A DNA stretch of 64,000 nt from contig NZ_CP119559.1 in the NCBI RefSeq assembly GCF_029278565.1, forward strand, positions 2,046,001 to 2,110,000, read 5' to 3'. The DNA is from Haloarcula halophila. GTDB lineage: Archaea; Halobacteriota; Halobacteria; Halobacteriales; Haloarculaceae. Below the pieces are notes generated by a model. It was not told the DNA's origin and searched no databases. It saw only the letters and a list, made by a program, of their open reading frames with translations. Below, piece after piece: positions 56,205-64,000 of the stretch; positions within the stretch are counted from its first letter, which is position 1; the number at the start of each line of letters is the position of its first letter. Made by a program: the position numbers and the translations under genes.

Positions 56205-56520
56205 GAGCCCGCTGCTCGGCAGTCGGTTTTCGACGGCGTCTCGGTTTTCCCGTTCGTGACCCCGGTCAGCGACACGCTGAGTTCTCCGTCGCGACACGTT
56301 CGCTGGCGGTTCGGTTGGCCGGGAGTGGCCGCTGTGCCACGACCTGGGGAAGGGCAGGGCCACCACAAGCATCCGGCGAGCGAAGCGAGTCGGTTCACGC
56401 GAATCGCTGCGCGATTCGCGCCTTTTTCGCCCACGTTTTTGCGCAAGGGGTCGGCTTTGCCGACCCCTCGACGGAAAAAGGTGGTTGGTAAGCGTTATTG
56501 CCGGCTATCGGTTAGTACCG
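56205..56520. other. Intergenic region before RNase P RNA
   Basis: This 316-base stretch holds no ORF that I trust. It contains an 8-base inverted repeat (GCGAATCG/CGATTCGC, about 56399-56419), the hairpin element at 56423-56487, and a CGTTATTGCC box (56494-56503) about 20 bases before the start I assign to the RNase P RNA. Confidence 0.5.
56423..56487. repeat. Dispersed hairpin element, copy 2
   Basis: It shares TTTTTCGCCCACGTTTTT at one end and ACGGAAAAAGGTGGT at the other with the copy at 41919-41989. The inner palindrome is different: AGGGGTCGG/CCGACCCCT with a 5-base loop. In both copies it follows the 3' end of a plus-strand gene. Confidence 0.6.
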
Positions 56521-56909
56521 TCTGGCAGAGGGAGGCCGGCCCCCGTGCCGCGAGGCATGAGGAAAGTCCCCCCACCCGTCCAGCAGGTGACCGGGCACAA
56601 GTCCGGGGCGGGAGACCGTCGGCACTGGAACAGCAACGACACGTCGTCGCCGGACCGATGAGGTGTGCGAATCCCGAGCGACAGTGTGGGGCCTCGCCCA
56701 CACACTGGAAGCGAGGGAGAGTTAACCCACCGAGGGCCAACGTTGGCCGCCCGACGGCGCCCAACGCCAGCGACGGACCGATGGAACGGCGAATCCTCAC
56801 CGGTGCAAGGCCGCGTCGACAGGTAGCTGGACACTGCGCGAACGCGCTGGACGTGGCCGCTGAGCCGAATGCCGGCCCGAACAGAAGGGGGCTTACTCCC
56901 CTCAGCCGT
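56521..56909 (+). ncRNA. rnpB: RNase P RNA
   Basis: The sequence has the RNase P RNA core: GAGGAAAGTCC (CR-I, about 56549-56559), AACAGAAGGGGG near the 3' end (CR-V side), and paired ends (GGCAGAGGGA near the start with TCCCCTCAGCC near the end) forming P1. The length of about 389 bases is in the range of archaeal type A RNase P RNAs. Ends are approximate. It forms the ribozyme that trims tRNA 5' ends. Confidence 0.88.
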
Positions 56910-56951
56910 CTTTCATAACCGACAAATACGAACAGCCGAAGTAGTGGACTC

Positions 56952-57950
56952 ATGAACAGAGCGGTCGCGGGTGCCGTCCTGGCACTCGTGGTGGTGCTGG
57001 CGGGCTGCAGTGGTGTGGGCGATCTCCAGCAGTTGGGGGTGGTCGGTGACGGGGAGCACCCGCTGGCCGAGGAGACCGTCACGGTCGCCGTCGACGGGAC
57101 GCCACGGGAGCGGGGCCTGACCACCAGCGCCATCCGATATTGGAACGAGAACGCCGGGCAGTACGTCGATTTCAACGTCACGTTCCGGGTGGTCGCCGGC
57201 GATGGTAGCCAGCGGGACCCGGACGTCGTCGTCACGTACACGGAGTCGGTGACCGACTGCGGGGACGACGACCTCTCGGCGGGGTGTTCCCCGCGGCCGA
57301 ACGCGTCGACGGGACTCGAACGACCCGCGGATATCGAGGTGCAACGCGGCTTATCCGACGAATCGACGGTCCTGGTGGCGAAACACGAGTTCGGGCATCT
57401 GCTCGGGCTGCGCCACGACGACGAGCCCCAGTCGGTGATGTACCACGAACGTGATCTCTCGATGCGTGACCGGCCCAACGCCAGCGAGCGCGCAAACCCC
57501 TGGGAGGAGGCGAGGATCACCGTCGCAGTCCGGAACGGATCACTACCGGCCGAAGAGCGCGCTGCCTACCGGGAAGAGGTGGCCTACGCGGTCGCGTACT
57601 TCCGCTCGGGAGCCGACGGGACGGTTCCGCCGAACCTCTCTGTCCGCACCGTCGAGGACCCCGACGCGGCGGACGTCGTCGTCACGCCCGTCGAGAACTC
57701 CCAGTGTCGGAACTCCCCGGGATCGTGCTCGTTGGTCCGCGGCGAGGACCCTGACGACGATGGTGCCCTAGAGACGTACAGACGGGTCGAGATCGAGACC
57801 CAGGGGACCGACACCGACGCGATCAGTTGGCACGTCGCCAGACAGCTCGCACAGGCGCTCGGAATCACCCGTGACGAACTGTCAGCCCCGCTTACGACCC
57901 GTGATCCCGAACAGCGCCGGGGACAGTGGCACGGGGAGAGCCCCGGGTGA
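56952..57950 (+). CDS. Metzincin-like lipoprotein metallopeptidase
   Basis: The 332-residue protein begins MNRAVAGAVLALVVVLAGCSG, a lipoprotein signal with its lipobox cysteine near residue 19. It has the full metzincin zinc signature KHEFGHLLGLRH (His145, Glu146, His149, His155) followed by SVMYH with Met163 as the Met-turn. It is therefore a plausible active peptidase anchored outside the cell, similar in fold to matrixins. The C-terminal half has no recognised domain. It follows rnpB on the same strand. Confidence 0.83.
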   Translation: MNRAVAGAVLALVVVLAGCSGVGDLQQLGVVGDGEHPLAEETVTVAVDGTPRERGLTTSAIRYWNENAGQYVDFNVTFRVVAGDGSQRDPDVVVTYTESVTDCGDDDLSAGCSPRPNASTGLERPADIEVQRGLSDESTVLVAKHEFGHLLGLRHDDEPQSVMYHERDLSMRDRPNASERANPWEEARITVAVRNGSLPAEERAAYREEVAYAVAYFRSGADGTVPPNLSVRTVEDPDAADVVVTPVENSQCRNSPGSCSLVRGEDPDDDGALETYRRVEIETQGTDTDAISWHVARQLAQALGITRDELSAPLTTRDPEQRRGQWHGESPG

Positions 57951-58008
57951 ACACTCCCGATCACTGTCGGTCGATGGGTACAAACCCTCGCCGCGTCCAG
58001 CTACCTGT

Positions 58009-58620
58009 ATGAACGCTGAGGACCTCATCGACGCAGTCCGTGACGACAAGCAGACGGAGCTTTCGCGACTTGGCTCCTCGAAGATGCTGTACGCCGACAC
58101 TCGCGGCGAGATGGAACCCGAAACCGTCACCGCCGCCGCGGCCGCACGCGAGCAGGCAGCCCAGGAGACGTTCGACGCCTGGAGCGCCGACAGTGACGAC
58201 GATGCCGCGGCGCTGTTCGCCGAAGCCGCTGGCGACGCCGCCGACCGGCTCGCGGACATCGACGTTGCGCCCGCCGACCGGTCGTTCGCCGTCGACGCCG
58301 TGCTGGCCGGACTCGACGGGACCGTCGAACGACTCGGTGGCTTGCTGGGCTGGACACTCGTCGACCAGAAGGTCAAAGAACAGCTCACCGGCTTCTTCAC
58401 CGGGCAGGCCGACCCACAGACCGCCAGTACGTACCGGAGCGCCGGGAAGGATGTCGCGGCACTGCGGACCGAGGCAGGCGACCTGCTGGAGACGCGCTGT
58501 GCGGACGAGGACGACTGGGGAGCCGCCGAAACGGCGGCGGCCGATGTCGTCGAAGCGGCCTACGAGGAGTACTTCGAGACGCTCGAGGAGTTAGGTGTCA
58601 ACCCGAAGCCGGTCTGTTGA
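58009..58620 (+). CDS. Conserved haloarchaeal helical protein
   Basis: The 203-residue acidic, largely alpha-helical protein begins MNAEDLIDAVRDDKQTELSRLGSSKMLYADTRGEM. Haloarchaeal relatives are sometimes labelled rubrerythrin-like or transcription antitermination protein in my memory, but I see no iron-binding ExxH motifs and no NusB or NusG signature. A leaderless start at 58009 is supported by a GGTACAAAC box at about 57977. Function is unknown. Confidence 0.72.
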   Translation: MNAEDLIDAVRDDKQTELSRLGSSKMLYADTRGEMEPETVTAAAAAREQAAQETFDAWSADSDDDAAALFAEAAGDAADRLADIDVAPADRSFAVDAVLAGLDGTVERLGGLLGWTLVDQKVKEQLTGFFTGQADPQTASTYRSAGKDVAALRTEAGDLLETRCADEDDWGAAETAAADVVEAAYEEYFETLEELGVNPKPVC

Positions 58621-58689
58621 GAACCGACCTGCTTCTCACGTGTGATAGCCGGCCACATCGTTTTTGTCTATTGAGGGCTGTCTATCGCT

Positions 58690-60600
58690 ATGTCTGATGC
58701 CACGGGATCGGTCGGGGCGGGCCTTCTCCCGGTCGAACGGTGGGAGCGAACGTTGCGGGACTTCGTGAAGTACACGCCGAGCGGGGACACGATACCCGAC
58801 AAGACGTGGCGGGGGCGACACCGGAACGTTCTCCGCCTGTTGGTCGCACACGTCCCCGTGCTGTTTCTGTTGGGGACCTTCGACGGGACCGAGTCGGTCG
58901 TTACCGGGGCCACACTCCCGGCGATCCCGCTGACGAACGTCTTCGTGGAACTCGGCGTGATCCTGACGCTGGCCGTACTCGCACGGTGGTCCAGGTTCGG
59001 ACGCCGGATCCGGACGGGGCTGGCGACGATGGGACTGGTGACCTCATCGGCGATTCTCGTCCACTTCTCGGGCGGGTACATCGAGGCGCACTTCCATTTC
59101 TTCGTGGTGATGGCCGTCGTGGCGGTCTACGAGGATTGGCTCCCGTTCGTGCTGGGGATCGTCTACGTCACTATCCAGCACGGGTACTTCGGCATGATCG
59201 ACCCGAGCCGGGTGTACAACCACGCCGCCGCGATCAACAACCCGTGGGCGTGGGCAGTCATCCACGCCGTCTTCGTCCTCGCGCTGGCTGGCGCGCTGAT
59301 GACGAACTGGTACTCGACCGAACGCTCCCGAGAGGAGGCACGGAACCGCCTCGAAACCGCCCGTGAGAAGACCGCTGAGGTCGAGGACCTTGAAGCCAAG
59401 AACGCCGAGATCGAGCAGGCCCGGACCGAGGCCGAGCGGGCGACACAGGAAGCAGAGCAACGCCGGGAGGAGGTCGAACGGATCAACGAACACCTCGAGC
59501 GGAAAGCGGACGCCTACAGTGCCGCGATGGCGAAGGCTGCCGACGGCGACCTCACGGTCAGGCTCGACAGCGAGAGCGAGAACGAGGCGATGGCACAGAT
59601 CGCCGAGTCGTTCAACGTGATGCTGAGCGAGACCGAAGCGACGATGAAAGAGATCCAGCGGTTCGCCGCCGAGGTCACGACCGCCAGTGCGGAGGCCGAG
59701 AGGCGGACCGGTTCGGTCACGGCGGCGAGCCAGGCGGTGCGCGGGTCGATCGAGGAGATCTCGGAGGGTGCGACCGAACAGCGCGAGATGCTCGCGGACG
59801 TCTCCAACGAGATGAGTGACCTCTCGGCGACCGTCGAGGAGGTCGCCGCCTCCGCCGCGTCGGTCACCGAGGCCTCACAGGAGACCGCCGAGATCGCCGA
59901 AGACGGTGAACGGACCGCCCAACAGGCCATCGAGAACGCTCGGGAGAGCCAGCGCGCGATCGATTCGACTGTCGACAACGTCGAACGGCTGGACGAGCGG
60001 ATGGCCGAGATCGGCGAGATCGTCGAGTTGATCGGTGATATCGCCGAGCAGACGAACATGCTGGCGCTGAACGCCAACATCGAGGCGGCCCGTGCGGGCA
60101 CCGGTGAGGGCGGCGACGGGTTCGCCGTCGTCGCCGACGAGGTCAAGCAGTTGGCCGAGGAGACCCGTCAGTCGGCCCAGGAGATCGAACAGCTCATCGA
60201 GGAGACGCAGGCCCAGACGGAGACGACCGTCGGCGAGGCCCGCGAGGCGAAAGCGTACATGCAGGACTCCGTCGAGGTCGTCGAGGAGGCCGTCGAGACG
60301 TTCACCCGTGTCGCCGAGAACGCGGAGTCGACCGACCGCGGAATCAGGGAGATCAGCGATGCGGCCGACGAACAGGCCAACAGCACCGAACAGGCCGTCT
60401 CGACGGTCGATACCGTCGCGGAGATCAGCCGGACGACCGCCGAGGAGGCGGACCGCGCGTCGACGGCCGTCGTCGAGCAGGCCGAGACCGTCTCGGAAGT
60501 CAGCGAGAACGTCGAGACACTCAGCGACCAGGCACAGGAACTCCAGTCGCTGCTGGCGAAGTTCGAGGTCGGCGAGGCCGCTGCCGAGACGTCCCCGTGA
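58690..60600 (+). CDS. Methyl-accepting chemotaxis transducer with polytopic membrane sensor
   Basis: The 636-residue transducer has about six hydrophobic helices in residues 48-210 and no large ectodomain. The third or fourth helix carries [18 protein letters not shown] ([11 protein letters not shown] at 128-138), with two His that could bind a metal or heme, and [14 protein letters not shown] follows. After a long coiled coil (residues 215-280) and a HAMP-like segment comes the signalling domain with the tip [40 protein letters not shown]. The sensed signal is probably membrane-internal. Confidence 0.9.
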   Translation: MSDATGSVGAGLLPVERWERTLRDFVKYTPSGDTIPDKTWRGRHRNVLRLLVAHVPVLFLLGTFDGTESVVTGATLPAIPLTNVFVELGVILTLAVLARWSRFGRRIRTGLATMGLVTSSAILVHFSGGYIEAHFHFFVVMAVVAVYEDWLPFVLGIVYVTIQHGYFGMIDPSRVYNHAAAINNPWAWAVIHAVFVLALAGALMTNWYSTERSREEARNRLETAREKTAEVEDLEAKNAEIEQARTEAERATQEAEQRREEVERINEHLERKADAYSAAMAKAADGDLTVRLDSESENEAMAQIAESFNVMLSETEATMKEIQRFAAEVTTASAEAERRTGSVTAASQAVRGSIEEISEGATEQREMLADVSNEMSDLSATVEEVAASAASVTEASQETAEIAEDGERTAQQAIENARESQRAIDSTVDNVERLDERMAEIGEIVELIGDIAEQTNMLALNANIEAARAGTGEGGDGFAVVADEVKQLAEETRQSAQEIEQLIEETQAQTETTVGEAREAKAYMQDSVEVVEEAVETFTRVAENAESTDRGIREISDAADEQANSTEQAVSTVDTVAEISRTTAEEADRASTAVVEQAETVSEVSENVETLSDQAQELQSLLAKFEVGEAAAETSP

Positions 60601-60695
60601 CCGACGGCTCCGAAGCCCTGCCGTTCGACAGTTGGCGGTAGGGAGTCACTGGCGCGACCGCGCCGCTCAAGTCGCTGGACGCCTACTGTCCGACA

Positions 60696-62759
60696 ATGAG
60701 CGACGCCGGAGGCCCGCTTTCGAGAGACCGGCCGGACGTAGACCGCGAGTTCCGGGTCGACGCCCCCTTCGACCCCGCCGGCGACCAGCCCGAGGCCATC
60801 GAGCAACTGGCCGAGGGGTTTCGCCAGGGGATGGACGAACAGACGCTCCTGGGGGTCACTGGGTCGGGCAAGACCAACACCGTCTCCTGGGTCGTCGAGG
60901 AGATCCAGCAGCCGACACTGGTCATCGCACACAACAAGACGCTGGCAGCACAGTTGTACGAGGAGTTTCGCAACCTCTTCCCGGACAACGCAGTCGAGTA
61001 CTTCGTCTCCTACTACGACTACTACCAACCGGAGGCCTACGTCGAACAGACGGACACGTTCATCGACAAGGACGCCTCGATCAACGACGAGATCGACCGC
61101 CTGCGCCACTCCGCGACGCGATCGTTGCTGACCAGGGACGACGTGATCGTCGTCGCCTCGGTCTCGGCGATCTACGGGCTGGGTGATCCGCGCAACTACG
61201 TCGACATGTCCCTCTCGCTGGAGGTCGGTCAGGGGATCGACCGCGACGAGGTGTTGGCGCGGCTGGTGGATCTGAACTACGAGCGCAACGACGTCGACTT
61301 CACGCAAGGGACCTTCCGCGTTCGGGGAGACACCCTCGAAATCTATCCGATGTACGGCCGCTACGCCATCCGCGTGGAGTTCTGGGGTAACGAGATCGAC
61401 CGGATGCTGAAAGTCGATCCCCTGGAGGGCGAGGTCAAAAGCGAGGAACCCGCGGCCCTGATCCACCCGGCCGAACACTACTCGATCCCCGAGAAACGGC
61501 TCGAACGGGCCATCGAGGAGATCGAGGAGCTGCTGGAGGAACGCATCAGCTACTTCGAGCGCCAGGGCGACCACGTCGCCGCACAGCGCATCGAGGAGCG
61601 GACCACCTTCGACATCGAGATGATGGAGGAGACGGGCTACTGTTCGGGCATCGAGAACTACTCGGTCCACCTCTCGGACCGCGAGAGCGGGGAAGCGCCC
61701 TACACGCTGCTGGATTACTTCCCCGAGGAGTTCCTGACGGTCGTCGACGAATCCCACCAGACGTTGCCACAGATCCGCGGCCAGTTCGAGGGCGACAAGA
61801 GCCGCAAGGAGAGCCTCGTCGAGAACGGCTTCCGGCTCCCGACCGCCTTCGACAACCGACCGCTGACCTTCGAGGAGTTCGAAGAGAAGACCGACCGGAC
61901 GCTGTACGTCTCCGCGACGCCGGGCGACTACGAGCGCGAGCACAGCCAGCAGATCGTCGAGCAGATCGTCCGGCCGACCCATCTCGTCGATCCTTCGGTC
62001 GATATCTCCGACGCCACTGGACAGGTCGAGGACCTCATGGATCGCATCGACGAACGGGTCGCCCGTGACGAGCGGGTGCTGGTGACGACGCTGACGAAGC
62101 GAATGGCCGAGGACCTCACCGAGTATCTGGAGGAAGCGGGTGTCGACGTGGCCTACATGCACGACGAGACGGACACGCTCGAACGCCACGAACTCATCCG
62201 CTCGCTGCGACTCGGCGAGATCGACGTGCTCGTGGGTATCAACCTCCTCCGGGAGGGACTGGACATCCCCGAAGTGAGTCTCGTCGCGATCCTCGACGCC
62301 GACCAGGAGGGCTTCTTGCGTTCGGAGACGACGCTGGTCCAGACGATGGGGCGGGCCGCCCGCAACGTCAACGGCGAGGTGGTGTTGTACGCCGACGACA
62401 CTAGCGCGGCGATGGAATCGGCCATCGAGGAGACCCAGCGCCGTCGCGAGATCCAACAGCAGTACAACGAGGACCACGGCTTCGAACCGACGACCATCGA
62501 GAAGGAGATCGGCGAGACGAACCTTCCGGGCAGCGAGACCGACACCAGCGACGTTGCGGGGGACGGCCCCGACGACGCCGACGCGGCCGCCCGGCAGGTC
62601 GACCGCCTCGAGGCGCGCATGGAGGAAGCCGCCAACAACCTGGAGTTCGAACTGGCCGCCGACATCCGGGACCGGATTCGCGAACTCCGCGAGGAGTTCG
62701 ACCTGGCGGGTGGTGGAGAAGACGACGGCGGCGTCCCGGCACCCGGACCCGAGTTCTGA
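60696..62759 (+). CDS. uvrB: Excinuclease ABC subunit B
   Basis: The 687-residue protein has Walker [11 protein letters not shown] (about residue 51), the beta-hairpin region [18 protein letters not shown], and the Walker B region TVVDESHQT. Helicase motifs include [27 protein letters not shown] and QTMGRAARN, and the C-terminal UVR motif ([33 protein letters not shown]) binds UvrC. It verifies DNA damage with UvrA and loads UvrC in nucleotide excision repair. The acidic insertion before the UVR motif is halophilic. Confidence 0.97.
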   Translation: MSDAGGPLSRDRPDVDREFRVDAPFDPAGDQPEAIEQLAEGFRQGMDEQTLLGVTGSGKTNTVSWVVEEIQQPTLVIAHNKTLAAQLYEEFRNLFPDNAVEYFVSYYDYYQPEAYVEQTDTFIDKDASINDEIDRLRHSATRSLLTRDDVIVVASVSAIYGLGDPRNYVDMSLSLEVGQGIDRDEVLARLVDLNYERNDVDFTQGTFRVRGDTLEIYPMYGRYAIRVEFWGNEIDRMLKVDPLEGEVKSEEPAALIHPAEHYSIPEKRLERAIEEIEELLEERISYFERQGDHVAAQRIEERTTFDIEMMEETGYCSGIENYSVHLSDRESGEAPYTLLDYFPEEFLTVVDESHQTLPQIRGQFEGDKSRKESLVENGFRLPTAFDNRPLTFEEFEEKTDRTLYVSATPGDYEREHSQQIVEQIVRPTHLVDPSVDISDATGQVEDLMDRIDERVARDERVLVTTLTKRMAEDLTEYLEEAGVDVAYMHDETDTLERHELIRSLRLGEIDVLVGINLLREGLDIPEVSLVAILDADQEGFLRSETTLVQTMGRAARNVNGEVVLYADDTSAAMESAIEETQRRREIQQQYNEDHGFEPTTIEKEIGETNLPGSETDTSDVAGDGPDDADAAARQVDRLEARMEEAANNLEFELAADIRDRIRELREEFDLAGGGEDDGGVPAPGPEF

Positions 62760-62850
62760 GCGGCCGTGTGTGGTGTCCGAACCCGGGCAACTGTTTTCAG
62801 CGTCCGTCACAACTACTGTTCACGCCGCGGGTGCGGACCCGTGACATTTC

Positions 62851-64000
62851 ATGTATCCAGACGTGACACGCCGACTCTCGCCGACCGGGCTCGTCGTCGC
62901 AGTGCTCGGATTCTTGCTGACCAGGTTCACCGTCACGTTAGCCGCCGCGGACGCCCCGATGCAGTTCGTGCTGGCCGGTATCGCACCGCTGCTCCTGGGA
63001 CTCGGGCTGTCGGCGTTTGGTATCGCCCTGACAGTCGGTGAGTTCGAACCCCGGTTCGTCCGTACGGTCACGCTGTGGTGTCTCGCGGGGACGGCCTCGA
63101 TGTTCGTCCTCGTCGCTTTGACCCTCGTGGGCAACGACGGGATGGCTGAGATGGCATCCGTCCAGTCACGGACGTACCTCTCGAACTTCCTCATCGGCGG
63201 GGGCGTCGGCGGCGCGCTCACCGGCGTCTACGCCGGGCGAGCCAACAGACAGCAGCGGGACCTCCAGCAACAGGCCGCCCGCCTCGACATGGTCAACCGT
63301 ATCCTCCGTGATCGGGTGCTGAACGCGCTGACGGTCATCAGGGGCCGCTCGGAGGTCGCGAAGAACCGCGAGGACGTGCCCCCCGAGCAGACCTTCGGCG
63401 TCATCAGCGAGCGCTCGGACGCCGTCCGGACCACCGTCGAGAACGTGAAACATATCACCTGGCACGGCCGGGCCGAGTCGCCGCTGGAACCGGTCGCAGT
63501 GGCACCCGCCGTCGAACGCGCCCTCGAACGTGTGCGCTCGGACTACCCCGACGCCGCCTACGACCGGTCGCTCGACGTCGCGTCGGACGTGACGGTGGCC
63601 GCGAACACGCTCTTGACGGACCTCGTCGCCCACCTGATCGAGAACGGCGTCGTCTACAGCGACGCAGCGACCCCGCGCGTCTCGGTATCGCTGTCGGCCA
63701 CAGCGGAGACGGTCACCCTCACGGTCGCCGACAACGGCCCGGGACTCCCCGAGCGTCAGCGGGACCTCCTCGACCGTGGCGTGATCGGGCAGTACGACGA
63801 CCGTTCGACCGGCTTCGGTCTCGACCTCGTCCGGCTACTCGCCGATAGCTACGGCGGGACGACCGATGCGACCGTCTCCGAGGACGAGACGACGATCGAA
63901 CTCCGACTCCCGCGGGTGAGCGAGGCCGACGACCACCCCGATCTCGTCGAGGAGACCGTCTACGGGATCCCGCCCCGACGGCTCGCCATCGCCGTCGGCG
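62851..64000 (+). CDS. Membrane sensor kinase with altered H-box (partial, runs off the window)
   Basis: Reading from ATG 62851, 383 residues are visible before the right edge. There are about four membrane helices (residues 10-125), a coiled region, a DHp-like segment, and an ATPase domain with N-box (LLTDLVAHLIENGVVYS), G1 (VADNGPGLP) and G2 (STGFGLDLVRLLADSYGG). The H-box reads ILRDRVLNALTVIRG: Asp154 replaces the phosphoacceptor His, while Asn158 is kept. It may be a pseudokinase or use another residue. The C-terminus is not in the window. Confidence 0.8.
   Translation, partial: MYPDVTRRLSPTGLVVAVLGFLLTRFTVTLAAADAPMQFVLAGIAPLLLGLGLSAFGIALTVGEFEPRFVRTVTLWCLAGTASMFVLVALTLVGNDGMAEMASVQSRTYLSNFLIGGGVGGALTGVYAGRANRQQRDLQQQAARLDMVNRILRDRVLNALTVIRGRSEVAKNREDVPPEQTFGVISERSDAVRTTVENVKHITWHGRAESPLEPVAVAPAVERALERVRSDYPDAAYDRSLDVASDVTVAANTLLTDLVAHLIENGVVYSDAATPRVSVSLSATAETVTLTVADNGPGLPERQRDLLDRGVIGQYDDRSTGFGLDLVRLLADSYGGTTDATVSEDETTIELRLPRVSEADDHPDLVEETVYGIPPRRLAIAVG

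Noticed and set aside
54504-56372. 622-codon open frame antisense to the siroheme reductase
   Set aside because: Composition is biased (Val, Asp, Leu, Arg, Glu) with no motif. The reductase carries conserved cysteines on the opposite strand.
60168-62810. 880-codon open frame antisense to uvrB and the transducer end
   Set aside because: A GC-rich shadow frame. UvrB on the other strand has complete family motifs.

Overview
The window comes from a haloarchaeon (class Halobacteria). The DNA is GC-rich with G/C in most third codon positions, the predicted proteins are very acidic, and many genes have a TATA-like box about 27 bases before the start codon, as expected for leaderless mRNAs. The rRNA operon has the haloarchaeal order 16S, tRNA-Ala(TGC), 23S, 5S, tRNA-Cys(GCA), and the 23S sequence closely resembles that of Haloarcula as I remember it. 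Haloarchaeal family proteins are common: Hvo_1808-type lipoproteins, CheF, MC1, two-unit EndA, amphi-Trp and several DUFs.

Layout. 1-17.3 kb holds housekeeping and small conserved genes: an MscS channel, an arylsulfotransferase-like protein, a ZIP transporter, nicotinate phosphoribosyltransferase, a PAS histidine kinase, a tandem pair of surface lipoproteins, a nicotinamidase, an MFS transporter, dihydroorotase, three universal stress proteins and a DHH phosphoesterase. 17.3-24.1 kb is more accessory. It has a TM2 protein, an unrecognised 652-residue Tat-exported protein with an HExxH motif, membrane proteins, a dUTPase-like enzyme and a BCCT transporter. 24.4-34 kb carries S6e, CheF, a Ski2-type helicase with a Brr2/Sec63-like tail, a HAD hydrolase and a 1062-residue poly-HAMP chemotaxis transducer. 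34.2-41.9 kb is an RNA-processing and aminoacylation block: a NucS-N/zinc-ribbon protein, tRNA-splicing endonuclease, TrpRS and PheRS alpha/beta. 42-44.4 kb has RDD, dihydroorotate dehydrogenase, AbrB-like and MC1 genes. 44.5-50.2 kb is the rRNA operon. 50.2-64 kb has small conserved genes, tRNA-Lys, a siroheme nitrite/sulfite reductase, RNase P RNA, a metzincin-like lipoprotein, a second transducer, uvrB and the start of a sensor kinase with an altered H-box.

Functional links. pyrC and pyrD supply pyrimidine steps 3 and 4. The nicotinamidase and nicotinate phosphoribosyltransferase form the NAD salvage route. CheF and two transducers belong to taxis signalling. The 16S and 23S rRNAs are each flanked by perfect inverted repeats matching the stems cut by the splicing endonuclease, and its gene endA is in the same window.

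The most interesting signal is a pair of putative leader-peptide attenuators. trpS is preceded by a 26-codon ORF containing Trp-Arg-Trp. pheST is preceded by a 26-codon ORF ending Phe-Gly-Phe-Phe-Phe-Ala-Ala. Each ORF starts about 27 bases after a TATA-like box and lies among mutually exclusive RNA hairpins. This is the logic of bacterial ribosome-mediated attenuation, and I know of no characterised archaeal case. Other observations include two short upstream ORFs coupled by 4-base overlaps to a kinase and to the Tat-exported protein, 3'-end duplications at pyrC and pheT, a dispersed hairpin repeat, and a tRNA-Lys 3'-end fragment.
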